Below, piece by piece: positions 1 to 6,603 of a DNA stretch of 13,672 nt. The notes beneath the pieces are model-generated. The model searched no databases. It had not been told where the DNA came from and was given only the letters and a program-made list of their open reading frames with translations. The translations under genes were made by a program, and so were the position numbers. Position 1 is the first letter of the stretch; every line of letters starts with the position of its first letter. The DNA comes from JBBRHF01 sp038223055 (lineage in GTDB: Bacteria; Actinomycetota; Actinomycetes; JACCUZ01): NCBI GenBank assembly GCA_038223055.1, contig JBBRHF010000122.1:1-13672 (forward strand). Direction: 5' to 3'.

Positions 1-537
1 ATCGACGCCATCCCGACCGGGCGCCCTGTCTCCGTCGAGCGGGAGACCTTCCCGGGACTGATCGCCGGCGGCGCGCTCGTGCTGGGCCACGTCGACGCGG
101 CCTACTGGCTCGATGTCGGCACCCCCGCGACCTTCGTCCGCGGCTCCTGCGACCTGGTGCTGGGCCGGCTCGCCTCCTCCGCCGTGCCAGGCCCGGTGGG
201 GGAGTCCCTCGTGCTGGCGGGTGCACAGGTGGCGCCGGACGCGGTTCTCTCGGGCGGCACCACGGTCGGCGCCGGTGCGGTCGTCTCCGCCGGCGCGCGG
301 GTCGAGGGCAGCGTGCTGCTCGACGGAGCCCGGGTCGGGGTCGGCGCGGTGGTGCGCTCCTCGGTCCTGGGGCGCGACGCGTCGGTCGGTGCCGGCACCG
401 TGCTCGACGGGGTGGTTGTCGGCGACGCGGCCTCGGTGGGCGCCGGCAACGAACTGGTCGCCGGCGCCCGCGTCTGGTGCGGCGCGCAACTGCCCGCCCA
501 CTGCGTGCGCTTCTCTCCCGACGAGCCCAACACCTGA
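1..537 (+). CDS. manC: Mannose-1-phosphate guanylyltransferase-like sugar-nucleotide pyrophosphorylase, C-terminal part (5' end outside window)
   Basis: The frame is open from base 1 to the TGA at 535-537, so only about the last 178 residues are present. The motif AYWLDVGTP near residues 34-42 is the end of the nucleotidyltransferase core of the ManC/RmlA-type family. It is followed by a run of hexapeptide-like repeats rich in V-x-G-A (roughly residues 75-165), the left-handed beta-helix tail typical of this family. These cytoplasmic enzymes make GDP-mannose (or another NDP-sugar) from the sugar 1-phosphate and NTP for cell-wall and glycan synthesis. Placement near fbiA/fbiB and whiB matches the M. 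tuberculosis guanylyltransferase locus (Rv3264c), which favours mannose-1-phosphate as substrate. The catalytic GGxGTRL region lies outside the window, so specificity cannot be read here; glucose-1-phosphate remains possible. Confidence 0.8.
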   Translation: MDAIPTGRPVSVERETFPGLIAGGALVLGHVDAAYWLDVGTPATFVRGSCDLVLGRLASSAVPGPVGESLVLAGAQVAPDAVLSGGTTVGAGAVVSAGARVEGSVLLDGARVGVGAVVRSSVLGRDASVGAGTVLDGVVVGDAASVGAGNELVAGARVWCGAQLPAHCVRFSPDEPNT

Positions 538-542
538 CCGAC

Positions 543-566
543 CGCGGCTCGGCCAGTCAGGCCGCG
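543..566. terminator. Possible bidirectional terminator hairpin between convergent genes
   Basis: The arms CGCGGC (543-548) and GCCGCG (561-566) pair perfectly around a 12-nt loop. The hairpin spans the 19-bp gap between the two convergent stop codons and enters the last codons of the DUF3105 gene. No T-run follows, so this is a weak call. Confidence 0.3.
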
Positions 567-1273
567 TTCGGCTCGGGTGCGTCGGTGGCGGGGTACTTCG
601 TCATGAACGTCTCGACGACGGCGCCGCTGACCTTGCCGCAGAGCTGGCGGTGACCGGCCTTGGCTCCCCAGTGGGAGATCGCCACGTGCTTGCCCGCGGG
701 GAACGCGCCGTAGGCCGGGTCCCAGGACGAAACGATGAACTTGCCGCTCGGGCCTGCGGCCTTCTCGGTGCGGGCCTTCTTGGCGATGTCCTTCAGCGCG
801 GTCAGCTCGGCGCCCTTGACGCTCGAGTCGTACCAGACGATGGAGTAGCCGTGCTCGAGGTTGTGCACCAGCTTCTCCATCTGCGGGCGGTCGCGGGCCG
901 TGTAGAACTCCCGCGCCGGCAGGATCTGTGAGGCCCAGTGCGCGCCGGAGGAAGGCGGCACCTCGGCGTACTTCACGATCGTCCCGTCGGGCTTGTGGTC
1001 GGCCTGCCCGACCACCTTGTCCGACGTGACGGCCGCGCAACTGGCTGCGTCGGCGGACACCCCGAAACCGCCCAGCGCCTTCTTCACCGGGTCGTTGCGG
1101 CTCTTCAGCAGCGAGGGCACGGCGGCCGCGGCCACCAGACCGACGCCGACGACGATGGCAAGCCCGATGAAAAGTAGGCTCTTGCGGCGCTCCTGGGCCT
1201 GCTGCTGACGCCGCATCTCCTCAACTTTGGCGCGGCGGTCACGGTCGTCTCGAGGCTTGGCCTTGTTGGCCAC
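557..1273 (-). CDS. DUF3105 family membrane-anchored protein
   Basis: A 238-residue protein, here started at the GTG at 1273 because AGGGAG sits about 4 nt upstream; an ATG at 1327 would add 18 residues of unlikely sequence. Layout: a highly charged, Gln/Arg-rich cytoplasmic N-terminus (1-31), one transmembrane helix (about 32-54) and an extracytoplasmic DUF3105 domain. The family signatures are visible: PPSSGAHW (106-113) and VHNLEHGYSIVWY (136-148). Cys79 and Cys212 could form a disulfide outside the cell. The biochemical role of DUF3105 is not established, and none is proposed. It converges on the manC-like gene and diverges from the DNA glycosylase gene. Confidence 0.85.
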   Translation of the reverse strand: MANKAKPRDDRDRRAKVEEMRRQQQAQERRKSLLFIGLAIVVGVGLVAAAAVPSLLKSRNDPVKKALGGFGVSADAASCAAVTSDKVVGQADHKPDGTIVKYAEVPPSSGAHWASQILPAREFYTARDRPQMEKLVHNLEHGYSIVWYDSSVKGAELTALKDIAKKARTEKAAGPSGKFIVSSWDPAYGAFPAGKHVAISHWGAKAGHRQLCGKVSGAVVETFMTKYPATDAPEPNAA

Positions 1274-1409
1274 GGCGCTCCCTAGGCTCGGTTCTGGGGT
1301 TCTCTGGTCGCCGGGCCGTTGGGTCACGGGGTCCGGTCACGCGGTGAGGGGATTCTACGCAACCATCCTGGTGCCGGCGCCCGATTCGACCGGCTGGGAG
1401 ACTGGGCAG
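1274..1409. promoter_or_regulatory. Divergent intergenic region between the DUF3105 and DNA glycosylase genes
   Basis: This 136-bp spacer must hold the promoters of both divergent genes. On the minus strand a TAGAAT hexamer (1357-1352) could be a -10 element for the DUF3105 gene, but no convincing -35 stands upstream. No clear promoter was found for the plus-strand gene. If the glycosylase starts further upstream (GTG at 1371 or 1344), this spacer is shorter. Confidence 0.3.
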
Positions 1410-2366
1410 GTGCCCCAGCCTGCGCCCGCCGTCGTGCCGCGGCCGCAGCACGGGCGGCGGGAGTGGGGTCCGGGCCGGCCGGTCGACCTGCGCGCCACCC
1501 TGGGGCCGATGCGTCGTGGCGCCGGCGACCCGACCTTCCAGATCGACGCGGCCGGGGCGATCTGGCGCACCCTCCGCCCGGTCGAGGGCGCCGCGACGAT
1601 CTGCCTGCGGGCCCGGGCCGACGACGGCGTGATCGTCGCGGAGGCCTGGGGGCCCGGCGCGGCCTGGGCGCTGGAGTCGGTGCCGGCGCTGCTCGGCGAG
1701 GCCGACGACCCCTCCGGGTTCGAGCCGGTCCACCCGGTGATCCGGGAGACGTGGCGGCGCAGCGCCGGCTGGCGGGTCCCTCGATCCGGGCTGGTGCTGG
1801 AGGCTCTGCTCCCGGCGATCCTCGAGCAGAAGGTGACCGGCACGGAGGCGTGGCGCGCATGGCGGCACCTGCTGCGGCGCTACGGCGAACCCTCCCCGGG
1901 TCCGGTCGACCGGGTGCCGGGCGGCATGCGGGTTCCGCTGCCCGCCTCGGTCTGGCGGCGGGTCCCCACCTGGGAGTGGCACCGGGCCGGGGTCGACCGG
2001 GCCCGGTTCGGCGCGGCGATGGCGGCCGCCGACGTGGCCGGGCGCCTGGAGGAGACCGTCGCCATGCCCGCCGAGCAGGCCACGGCCCGGCTGCGCGCCG
2101 TGCGGGGCATCGGCGCCTGGACCGCTGCCGAGGTCGCGCAGCGGGCGCTCGGTGACCCCGACGCGGTGTCGGTCGGCGACTTCCACCTGGCTGGGCTCGT
2201 CGGCTACGCGCTGACCGGACAGCGCGTCGATGACGACGGGATGCTCGAGCTGCTGGAGCCCTATCGCGGGCATCGCTTCCGCGCCGTGCGGATGATCGAG
2301 CTGTCGGGGTTGCGCCCACCCCGGCACGGCCCCCGGTTCAGTCCCCGCGACTACCGCACGATGTGA
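1410..2366 (+). CDS. AlkA-type DNA-3-methyladenine glycosylase (HhH-GPD superfamily)
   Basis: A 318-residue base-excision repair enzyme expected to remove alkylated purines such as 3-methyladenine. The HhH-GPD core is clear: ILEQKVTG (137-144), the helix-hairpin-helix LRAVRGIGAWTAAEVA (228-243) and the catalytic-aspartate segment GDFHL (256-260, Asp257), in the same relation to the hairpin as in E. coli AlkA. The start is uncertain. GTG 1410 was chosen because GGGAG (1396-1400) lies 9 nt upstream. GTG codons at 1371 and 1344 and an ATG at 1509 are in frame, but the last would remove N-terminal sequence (RPVDLRATLGP) that looks like part of the domain. The gene converges on fbiB across a repeat-filled gap. 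Exact substrate range cannot be told from sequence. Confidence 0.85.
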   Translation: MPQPAPAVVPRPQHGRREWGPGRPVDLRATLGPMRRGAGDPTFQIDAAGAIWRTLRPVEGAATICLRARADDGVIVAEAWGPGAAWALESVPALLGEADDPSGFEPVHPVIRETWRRSAGWRVPRSGLVLEALLPAILEQKVTGTEAWRAWRHLLRRYGEPSPGPVDRVPGGMRVPLPASVWRRVPTWEWHRAGVDRARFGAAMAAADVAGRLEETVAMPAEQATARLRAVRGIGAWTAAEVAQRALGDPDAVSVGDFHLAGLVGYALTGQRVDDDGMLELLEPYRGHRFRAVRMIELSGLRPPRHGPRFSPRDYRTM

Positions 2367-2401
2367 GCAGGATCTGCAGACCAAACACAGCAGGATCTGC
2401 A
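2366..2401 (+). repeat. Two direct copies of a 13-bp motif, 23-bp period
   Basis: AGCAGGATCTGCA occurs at 2366-2378 and 2389-2401, the first copy overlapping the last base of the glycosylase stop codon. The bases that follow each copy are also similar (ACC/CAC then AAACAC/GAACAC), so the unit is about 22-23 bp. A weaker third copy may lie in 2411-2438. Confidence 0.75.
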
Positions 2402-2406
2402 CACGA

Positions 2407-2477
2407 ACACACAGAAGGGGGGTTCTGGCGCACGAAACCGGCCGCAGAGGGCTCTTCTGTGTGTCCTTCTGCAGAAG
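2407..2477. terminator. Inverted-repeat region, probable bidirectional terminator between alkA-like gene and fbiB
   Basis: A perfect 11-bp inverted repeat pairs ACACACAGAAG (2407-2417) with CTTCTGTGTGT (2454-2464) around a 36-nt loop. Just beyond it is the 12-bp palindrome CTTCTGCAGAAG (2466-2477), whose arms could compete for the same CAGAAG sequence. The element sits in the gap of two convergent genes and next to the fbiB stop, which fits transcription termination in both directions. No strong T-run is present. An unrecognised small structured RNA is an alternative. Confidence 0.5.
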
Positions 2478-2483
2478 TTCGGG

Positions 2484-3830
2484 TCAGCGGACCGTAATGA
2501 ACGCCGCCGGGTCCCGCGGCGGCCGGTCCGGGGATGGTCGCGCGGGATGCCCGACGGCGACGGCGCCCATCGGGTCCCAGTGCGGGGGCAGGTCCAGCGC
2601 CCGGCGCACCACGTCGCGGCAGAACATGGTGCTGCTCACCCAGGCCGTCCCCAGACCCTCGACCGCCAGCGCTATCAGCAGGTTCTCGACCCCGGCGCCC
2701 GCCGCGACCGCGAACATCTCGCGCTCGGCGGCCCGGCGCCGCACGTCCGGGTAGGCATGCGCGCCGCCCGCGTCGAGGCAAGGCACCACGAGGTAGGGGG
2801 CGCGGCGCAGCAGGTCGCCGCGGCGGGTGCGGCGCGAGACCTGGTCCTCGGTGAACCCGTCGGCCCGCAGGTCCTCGACCCAGGCCGCGAGCATCGCGTC
2901 GAGCAGCCGGGCCCGCGCGGGCGCCGACTCGACCAGCACGAACTGCCAGGGCGTCGTGTGGTGGGGCGCGGGGGCGGTGACGGCGGCGCCGACGGCGCGC
3001 AGCACGACGGCGGGGTCGACCGGCTCCTCGGTGAACTCGCGGACGGTGCGCCGGGCGGGCACGACGTCCCTGGCGCCGAGCCGGAACATGTCCTCGTCGG
3101 ACGGGCGCAGCAGCGCGGCGGCGCCGGGCCCGTCGTGGGGGGTGATCCGCTCGCCGAGGCCGCGCACCACGGCGACCGGGCAGCCGGCCAGCTTCCCCTT
3201 GACCAGGTCTCCGGCGGCCGCGAGCTCGTCGGCGATCGCCACGAGGGTGACGTCGAGGATGTTGCCGTGGCTGTCCGGTCGCCCGCGCAGGTCCTCGATC
3301 GGGGCCAACCCCGCGACGCCCACGGCCTGGTCGGTGACGCCGAGGCGCCACGGCCGTCCGAACGTGTCGGTGACGACGACCGCGACGCGAACACGGAGGA
3401 GCTCGCGAAGCCGCGACCGCAGGACCCGGGCCGAGGCGTCGGGGTCGACCGGCAGCAGCACCACGGTGCCTGGCTCGGTGTTGCTTGCGTCGACCCCCGC
3501 CGCCGCGAGCACGAAGCCGTGCCGCGTCTGGGCGATCGTGGTGTGGCCGCGCCGGGCGACCACCCGCTCGGTCTCGGCCGTCACCGCGTCGGCCCGGCTG
3601 GTCCGGACTACGCGGCCCTCGGCCTTGGCCACGACCTTCGAGCTGACCACCACGATGTCCCCGTCGCGCAGGCCCTGCGGCGCCGCCGTGCACCCCGCGG
3701 CGATCAGGGCGGCGAGGTCGGCGCCGGCGGTGACCTCGGGCAGGCCTGGCAACGCCCAGAGCTCGACGTGGCTGCATCCGCCCGCGCCGTCCCGGTCGCC
3801 CGCGCCGTCCCGGTCCCCGCTGCTGCCCAC
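2484..3830 (-). CDS. fbiB: Coenzyme F420:L-glutamate ligase / dehydro-F420-0 reductase FbiB
   Basis: A 448-residue two-domain protein. Residues about 20-255 are the CofE-type glutamate ligase domain, with GDIVVVSSKVVAKAEG (57-72), a TDTFGRPWR segment (154-162) and VKGKLAGCPVAVVRG (210-224). Residues about 258-448 form the nitroreductase-like FMN domain, starting at RRTVREF and including APHHTTPWQF and AGAGVENLLIALAVEGLGTAW. In actinobacteria FbiB reduces dehydro-F420-0 and adds the gamma-linked glutamate tail. The start used is GTG 3830, only 4 nt after the fbiA stop and therefore probably translationally coupled. No good Shine-Dalgarno is visible, and the first 20 residues are a non-homologous Gly/Asp-rich stretch containing a duplicated GDRDGA. 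Length agrees with M. tuberculosis FbiB. Confidence 0.95.
   Translation of the reverse strand: MGSSGDRDGAGDRDGAGGCSHVELWALPGLPEVTAGADLAALIAAGCTAAPQGLRDGDIVVVSSKVVAKAEGRVVRTSRADAVTAETERVVARRGHTTIAQTRHGFVLAAAGVDASNTEPGTVVLLPVDPDASARVLRSRLRELLRVRVAVVVTDTFGRPWRLGVTDQAVGVAGLAPIEDLRGRPDSHGNILDVTLVAIADELAAAGDLVKGKLAGCPVAVVRGLGERITPHDGPGAAALLRPSDEDMFRLGARDVVPARRTVREFTEEPVDPAVVLRAVGAAVTAPAPHHTTPWQFVLVESAPARARLLDAMLAAWVEDLRADGFTEDQVSRRTRRGDLLRRAPYLVVPCLDAGGAHAYPDVRRRAAEREMFAVAAGAGVENLLIALAVEGLGTAWVSSTMFCRDVVRRALDLPPHWDPMGAVAVGHPARPSPDRPPRDPAAFITVR
3779..3814 (-). repeat. Perfect 18-bp tandem duplication inside the fbiB N-terminus
   Basis: The 18-bp unit at 3779-3796 is repeated exactly at 3797-3814. 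It is in frame and encodes GDRDGA twice in the poorly conserved N-terminal extension of FbiB. A multiple of 3 allows copy-number change without a frameshift. Confidence 0.9.
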
Positions 3831-3834
3831 GACG

Positions 3835-4815
3835 TCAGCCCGACGTGACGGGCACACGCAGCCGGTCGGCCAGGTCCAGCGCAGCCCGCGCCATGGCTGC
3901 GCTCGCCGCCACGTCGTGCATGAGCAGCGGCAGAGCCTCGCACCGGATGCCGGCGGCCTCGACTCGCGCCACGGCGTCGGCGTCGCTGCTGTCGACCAGC
4001 CAGCCGTCGAGCAGCGCCGACCCGTAGTGCACGGCCACCGCCCCCGCGCTGGACTCGACCCCGATCGCGGCGAGCACCTTGTCGGCCATGCCGCGCACGG
4101 GAGCGCCACCGACGATGGGGGACAGGCCGACGACGGGGGCCGGGGCCGCCATGAAGGCAGCCCGAAGGCCGGGCACCTCGAGGATGGTGCCGATGCTGAC
4201 CACCGGGTTCGACGGCGGCAGCAGCACCACGTCGGCACCGGCGATCGCCTCGAGCACGCCTGGGCCGGGGGTCGCGGCGTCGGCCCCGACCGGCACGACC
4301 GAGTGCGCAATCGGTCCGGCGTGCAGTCGCACCCAGTACTCCTGAAAGTGCACCGCCCGCCGCCCCCCGGGCGCCTCGGGGTCCTCGATGACGACGTGGG
4401 TCTCGACCCGGTCGTCGCTCATCGGGAGCAGGGTGACCCCGGTCGACCACCGCTCGCACAGCGCGGCGGTGACCGCGCTGAGGGGGTAGCCCGCGGCCAG
4501 CATCTGGGTGCGCACCAGGTGGGTCGCCAGGTCCCGGTCGCCCAGCCCAAACCACGCCGGGCCCACGCCGTACGCCGTGAGGTCGCCCTGCACCGCGAAT
4601 GTCTCGCCGTCCCGGCCCCAGCCCTGGCCCTCGTCGATGCCGCCGCCGAGGGTGTACATGACGGTGTCGAGGTCGGGGCAGATCCGCAGCCCGTGCAGGG
4701 TGATGTCGTCGCCGGTGTTGCCGATGACGGTGATCTCGGCGGTGGGCTCGGCGGCCAGCAGTCCGCGCAGGAACCGGGCCGCGCCGATGCCCCCGGCGGG
4801 GACGACGATGCGCAT
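3835..4815 (-). CDS. fbiA: FbiA, 2-phospho-L-lactate/phosphoenolpyruvyl transferase of F420 biosynthesis
   Basis: A 326-residue CofD/FbiA family protein that transfers a phospho-lactyl or, in actinobacteria, phosphoenolpyruvyl group from its GDP-activated form to the deazaflavin Fo, giving (dehydro-)F420-0. Signatures: an N-terminal nucleotide-binding loop PAGGIGAARFLRG (6-18), CPDLDTVMYTLGGG (46-59), GDRDLATHLVRTQML (92-106), and LLPPSNPVVSIGTIL. ATG 4815 gives the expected N-terminus (MRIVVPAGG), though only a weak ribosome site lies upstream. It is followed 4 nt after its stop by fbiB. The Fo synthase gene fbiC and the guanylyltransferase gene fbiD are not in the window. The divergent whiB upstream matches the mycobacterial arrangement. 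Confidence 0.95.
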   Translation of the reverse strand: MRIVVPAGGIGAARFLRGLLAAEPTAEITVIGNTGDDITLHGLRICPDLDTVMYTLGGGIDEGQGWGRDGETFAVQGDLTAYGVGPAWFGLGDRDLATHLVRTQMLAAGYPLSAVTAALCERWSTGVTLLPMSDDRVETHVVIEDPEAPGGRRAVHFQEYWVRLHAGPIAHSVVPVGADAATPGPGVLEAIAGADVVLLPPSNPVVSIGTILEVPGLRAAFMAAPAPVVGLSPIVGGAPVRGMADKVLAAIGVESSAGAVAVHYGSALLDGWLVDSSDADAVARVEAAGIRCEALPLLMHDVAASAAMARAALDLADRLRVPVTSG

Positions 4816-4845
4816 GACCGGCAGTCTGTCCTACCGGCTGGGGCC

Positions 4846-4873
4846 ACCTGCGCCTGATTGCGCTCAGGCAGGT
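4846..4873 (-). promoter_or_regulatory. Inverted repeat in the fbiA upstream region
   Basis: GCCTGA (4852-4857) pairs with TCAGGC (4864-4869) around a 6-nt loop. ACCT (4846-4849) pairs with AGGT (4870-4873) after a 2-nt bulge. It lies 31-58 nt upstream of the fbiA ATG, so it would be a leader hairpin if transcription starts upstream of it, or an operator-like inverted repeat otherwise. Confidence 0.45.
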
Positions 4874-4902
4874 CATCGATCGGCCGAATATCACCTCTCA
4901 CC

Positions 4903-4932
4903 TTGACTTTGGGGTAGCGACGCGCGTGTAAT
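4903..4932 (+). promoter_or_regulatory. Sigma70-type promoter for whiB
   Basis: TTGACT (4903-4908) and TGTAAT (4927-4932) are separated by 18 bp and closely match the -35 and -10 consensus of the housekeeping sigma factor. Transcription would begin near 4939, giving a leader of about 65 nt before the whiB ATG. The surrounding region (about 4885-4960) is visibly poorer in GC than the neighbouring genes, as expected for a promoter. Confidence 0.6.
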
Positions 4933-4947
4933 TCCACCAGTGTTATT

Positions 4948-4972
4948 CGATTGTCCTATCCGGGGGCAATCG
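4948..4972 (+). promoter_or_regulatory. Hairpin in the whiB 5' leader
   Basis: CGATTGTCC (4948-4956) pairs with GGGCAATCG (4964-4972) as a 9-bp stem with one G-U pair and a 7-nt loop. It lies between the predicted transcription start and the GAGGAGGA ribosome site (4993-5000). As DNA it is also a 6-bp perfect inverted repeat (CGATTG/CAATCG), so it could be a regulator site. The function is not known. Confidence 0.5.
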
Positions 4973-5003
4973 TCCGGCGGTGCTGCAGGGTCGAGGAGGA
5001 ACC

Positions 5004-5261
5004 ATGGGCGACGTCTTTGCGCTCGTCGACGCCACGGTGGACGAGTCGGGCTGGCAGGAGCGCGCGCTGTGCGCGCAGACCGATCCGGAGGCCTTCTTCC
5101 CGGAGAAGGGCGGGTCCACCAGGGAGGCGAAGAAGGTCTGCCTGACCTGCGAGGTCCGCGACGACTGCCTCGACTATGCCCTCGCCAACGACGAGCGGTT
5201 CGGCATCTGGGGCGGTCTGTCCGAGCGCGAGCGCCGACGGCTCAAGCGCGACGTCGGCTGA
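5004..5261 (+). CDS. whiB: WhiB/WhmD (WhiB2)-type iron-sulfur transcriptional regulator
   Basis: An 85-residue Wbl protein. The four cluster-ligand cysteines are at 23, 46, 49 and 55 (C-x22-C-x2-C-x5-C). They are followed by the turn GIWGGL (67-72) and a basic tail RERRRLKR (75-82). ATG 5004 was chosen over an in-frame ATG at 4980 because GAGGAGGA lies 3 nt upstream and the homologous region begins there. The sequence from GWQERALCAQTDP to the end is close to Streptomyces WhiB and mycobacterial WhmD, which control septation and sporulation or cell division by binding the principal sigma factor. It lies divergent from fbiA. A promoter at 4903-4932 and a leader hairpin suggest its own regulation. 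Confidence 0.95.
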   Translation: MGDVFALVDATVDESGWQERALCAQTDPEAFFPEKGGSTREAKKVCLTCEVRDDCLDYALANDERFGIWGGLSERERRRLKRDVG

Positions 5262-5304
5262 GCCTCACCCAACCCGTCCCCCGCCCGGCCAGGCCCCTGA
5301 GCAG

Positions 5305-5390
5305 ATCCCCTCGCGGCCATGCCCCTCACGGCCATCCCCCCTCACGGCCATCCCCCCTCACGGCCATGCCCCTCACGGCCATCCCCCTCA
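5305..5390 (-). repeat. Five-copy 15-16 bp tandem repeat between whiB and hutI stops
   Basis: The gap between the convergent whiB and hutI stop codons (5262-5387) contains no gene. GGCCAT recurs at 5315, 5330, 5346, 5362 and 5377 (spacings 15, 16, 16, 15) within units that read TGAGGGGCATGGCCG or TGAGGGGGGATGGCCG on the minus strand. The TGA stop of hutI (5388-5390) forms the beginning of the first unit. No T-run or strong hairpin was found, so any terminator here is not obvious. Confidence 0.85.
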
Positions 5391-6566
5391 CAGCCCCGGA
5401 AGGTCGAGGGCGCGGGCCAGGGGAACGCCGGGGCGATAGGCCAGGTGCAGGTGGGACGGGGCGTCGAGGACCGTCAGGTCGGCGCGCATCCCGGGGGCGA
5501 CCCGCCCGATGTCGTCACGGCGCAGCGCCAGGGCGCCGCCGGCGGTCGCCGCGACCAGCGCCTCGGCCGGGGTGAGGTGCATCTCGCGCACCGCCAGCGC
5601 GATCACAAACGGCATCGACGAGCTGAAGCACGTGCCCGGGTTGCAGTCCGTAGCCAGGGCGATCGTCACCCCGGCGTCGAGCAACGCCCGCGCATCGGGA
5701 TAGGGCGATCGGGTCGAGAACTCCACCCCCGGCAACAGGGTCGCCACGGTCGTGCCGGCGGCGCCGACCAGAGCGTCGACGTCCGCGGGACTCAAGAAGG
5801 TGCAGTGGTCCACGCTCGCGGCGCCCAGCTCGACCGCCAAGGCGACGCCGGGACCGTGACCCAGCTGGTTGCCGTGCACTCGCAGGCCGAGACCGGCGTC
5901 TCGACCCGCGGACAACACGGAGCGGGCCTCGTCGGCGGTGAAGGCGTGTGCGCTCAACGGCTCACAGAACACGTCGATCCACCGCGCGTACGGCGCGCAG
6001 GCGGACAACATTGGCCCGGCCACCAGGTCCACGTAGTCCGCGCGGCGGTCGGCGTACTCGGGTGGCACGACGTGTGCGCCGAGGTAGGTCGTCTCCTCGG
6101 TGGCCTCGCGCGCGATCCGCAGCGCCCGGCTCTCGTCCTCGACGGTGAGGCCGTAGCCGCTCTTGACCTCGACGGTGGTCGTGCCCTGGTTGCGCATCTC
6201 GGCGAGGCGGGCGGTGAGCAGCGCTCGCAGCTCGTCGTCGCCCGCCGCCCGGGTGGCCCGCACCGAGGACGCGATCCCGCCGCCGTCGTAGGCTCGACCG
6301 GCCATCCGCGCCGCGAACTCCGCGGACCGATCGCCGGCGAACACGAGGTGAGCGTGGGAGTCGACGAAGCCGGGTACGACGGCGCGACCGCCGACGTCGA
6401 TGCGTCTGTCGGCCGGCGGGGCAGCCGCTGCGGACCCGACCCAGGCGACCCGCGCGCCGGCTACGATCACCGCCGCGTCGCGCACGAGTCCGAGGACGGA
6501 GCCGTCCCCGGCGCCGGGATCGTTGGTGACCAGCTCGCCGATGCCGGTGACGAGCGTGGCGGTCAT
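5388..6566 (-). CDS. hutI: Imidazolonepropionase HutI
   Basis: A 392-residue amidohydrolase-superfamily enzyme that opens 4-imidazolone-5-propionate to N-formimino-L-glutamate, the third step of histidine breakdown. Metal and substrate motifs: VDSHAHLVFAGDR (68-80, metal ligands His71 and His73), VKSGYGL (134-140), VHGNQLGHG (230-238, His231), SVDHCTFL (251-258, His254) and ATDCNPGT (305-312, Asp307). ATG 6566 is preceded by GAGGAG at 6 nt and gives MTATLVTGIGEL; the longer frame upstream overlaps hutF and lacks homology. It is the last gene of the hut cluster, 37 bp after hutF. Its stop codon is embedded in the tandem repeat at 5305-5390. Confidence 0.95.
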   Translation of the reverse strand: MTATLVTGIGELVTNDPGAGDGSVLGLVRDAAVIVAGARVAWVGSAAAAPPADRRIDVGGRAVVPGFVDSHAHLVFAGDRSAEFAARMAGRAYDGGGIASSVRATRAAGDDELRALLTARLAEMRNQGTTTVEVKSGYGLTVEDESRALRIAREATEETTYLGAHVVPPEYADRRADYVDLVAGPMLSACAPYARWIDVFCEPLSAHAFTADEARSVLSAGRDAGLGLRVHGNQLGHGPGVALAVELGAASVDHCTFLSPADVDALVGAAGTTVATLLPGVEFSTRSPYPDARALLDAGVTIALATDCNPGTCFSSSMPFVIALAVREMHLTPAEALVAATAGGALALRRDDIGRVAPGMRADLTVLDAPSHLHLAYRPGVPLARALDLPGL

Positions 6567-6603
6567 GGGCGACTCCTCGTCGCTGATCCGGTCTTGATCG
6601 CGG

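Noticed and set aside
1227..1409. Upstream extension of the DNA glycosylase to the first in-frame ATG
   Set aside because: It would overlap the start of the divergent DUF3105 gene, and the extra residues look unrelated to the family.
2547..3848. Long plus-strand open frame opposite fbiB
   Set aside because: Antisense shadow of fbiB with low-complexity translation.
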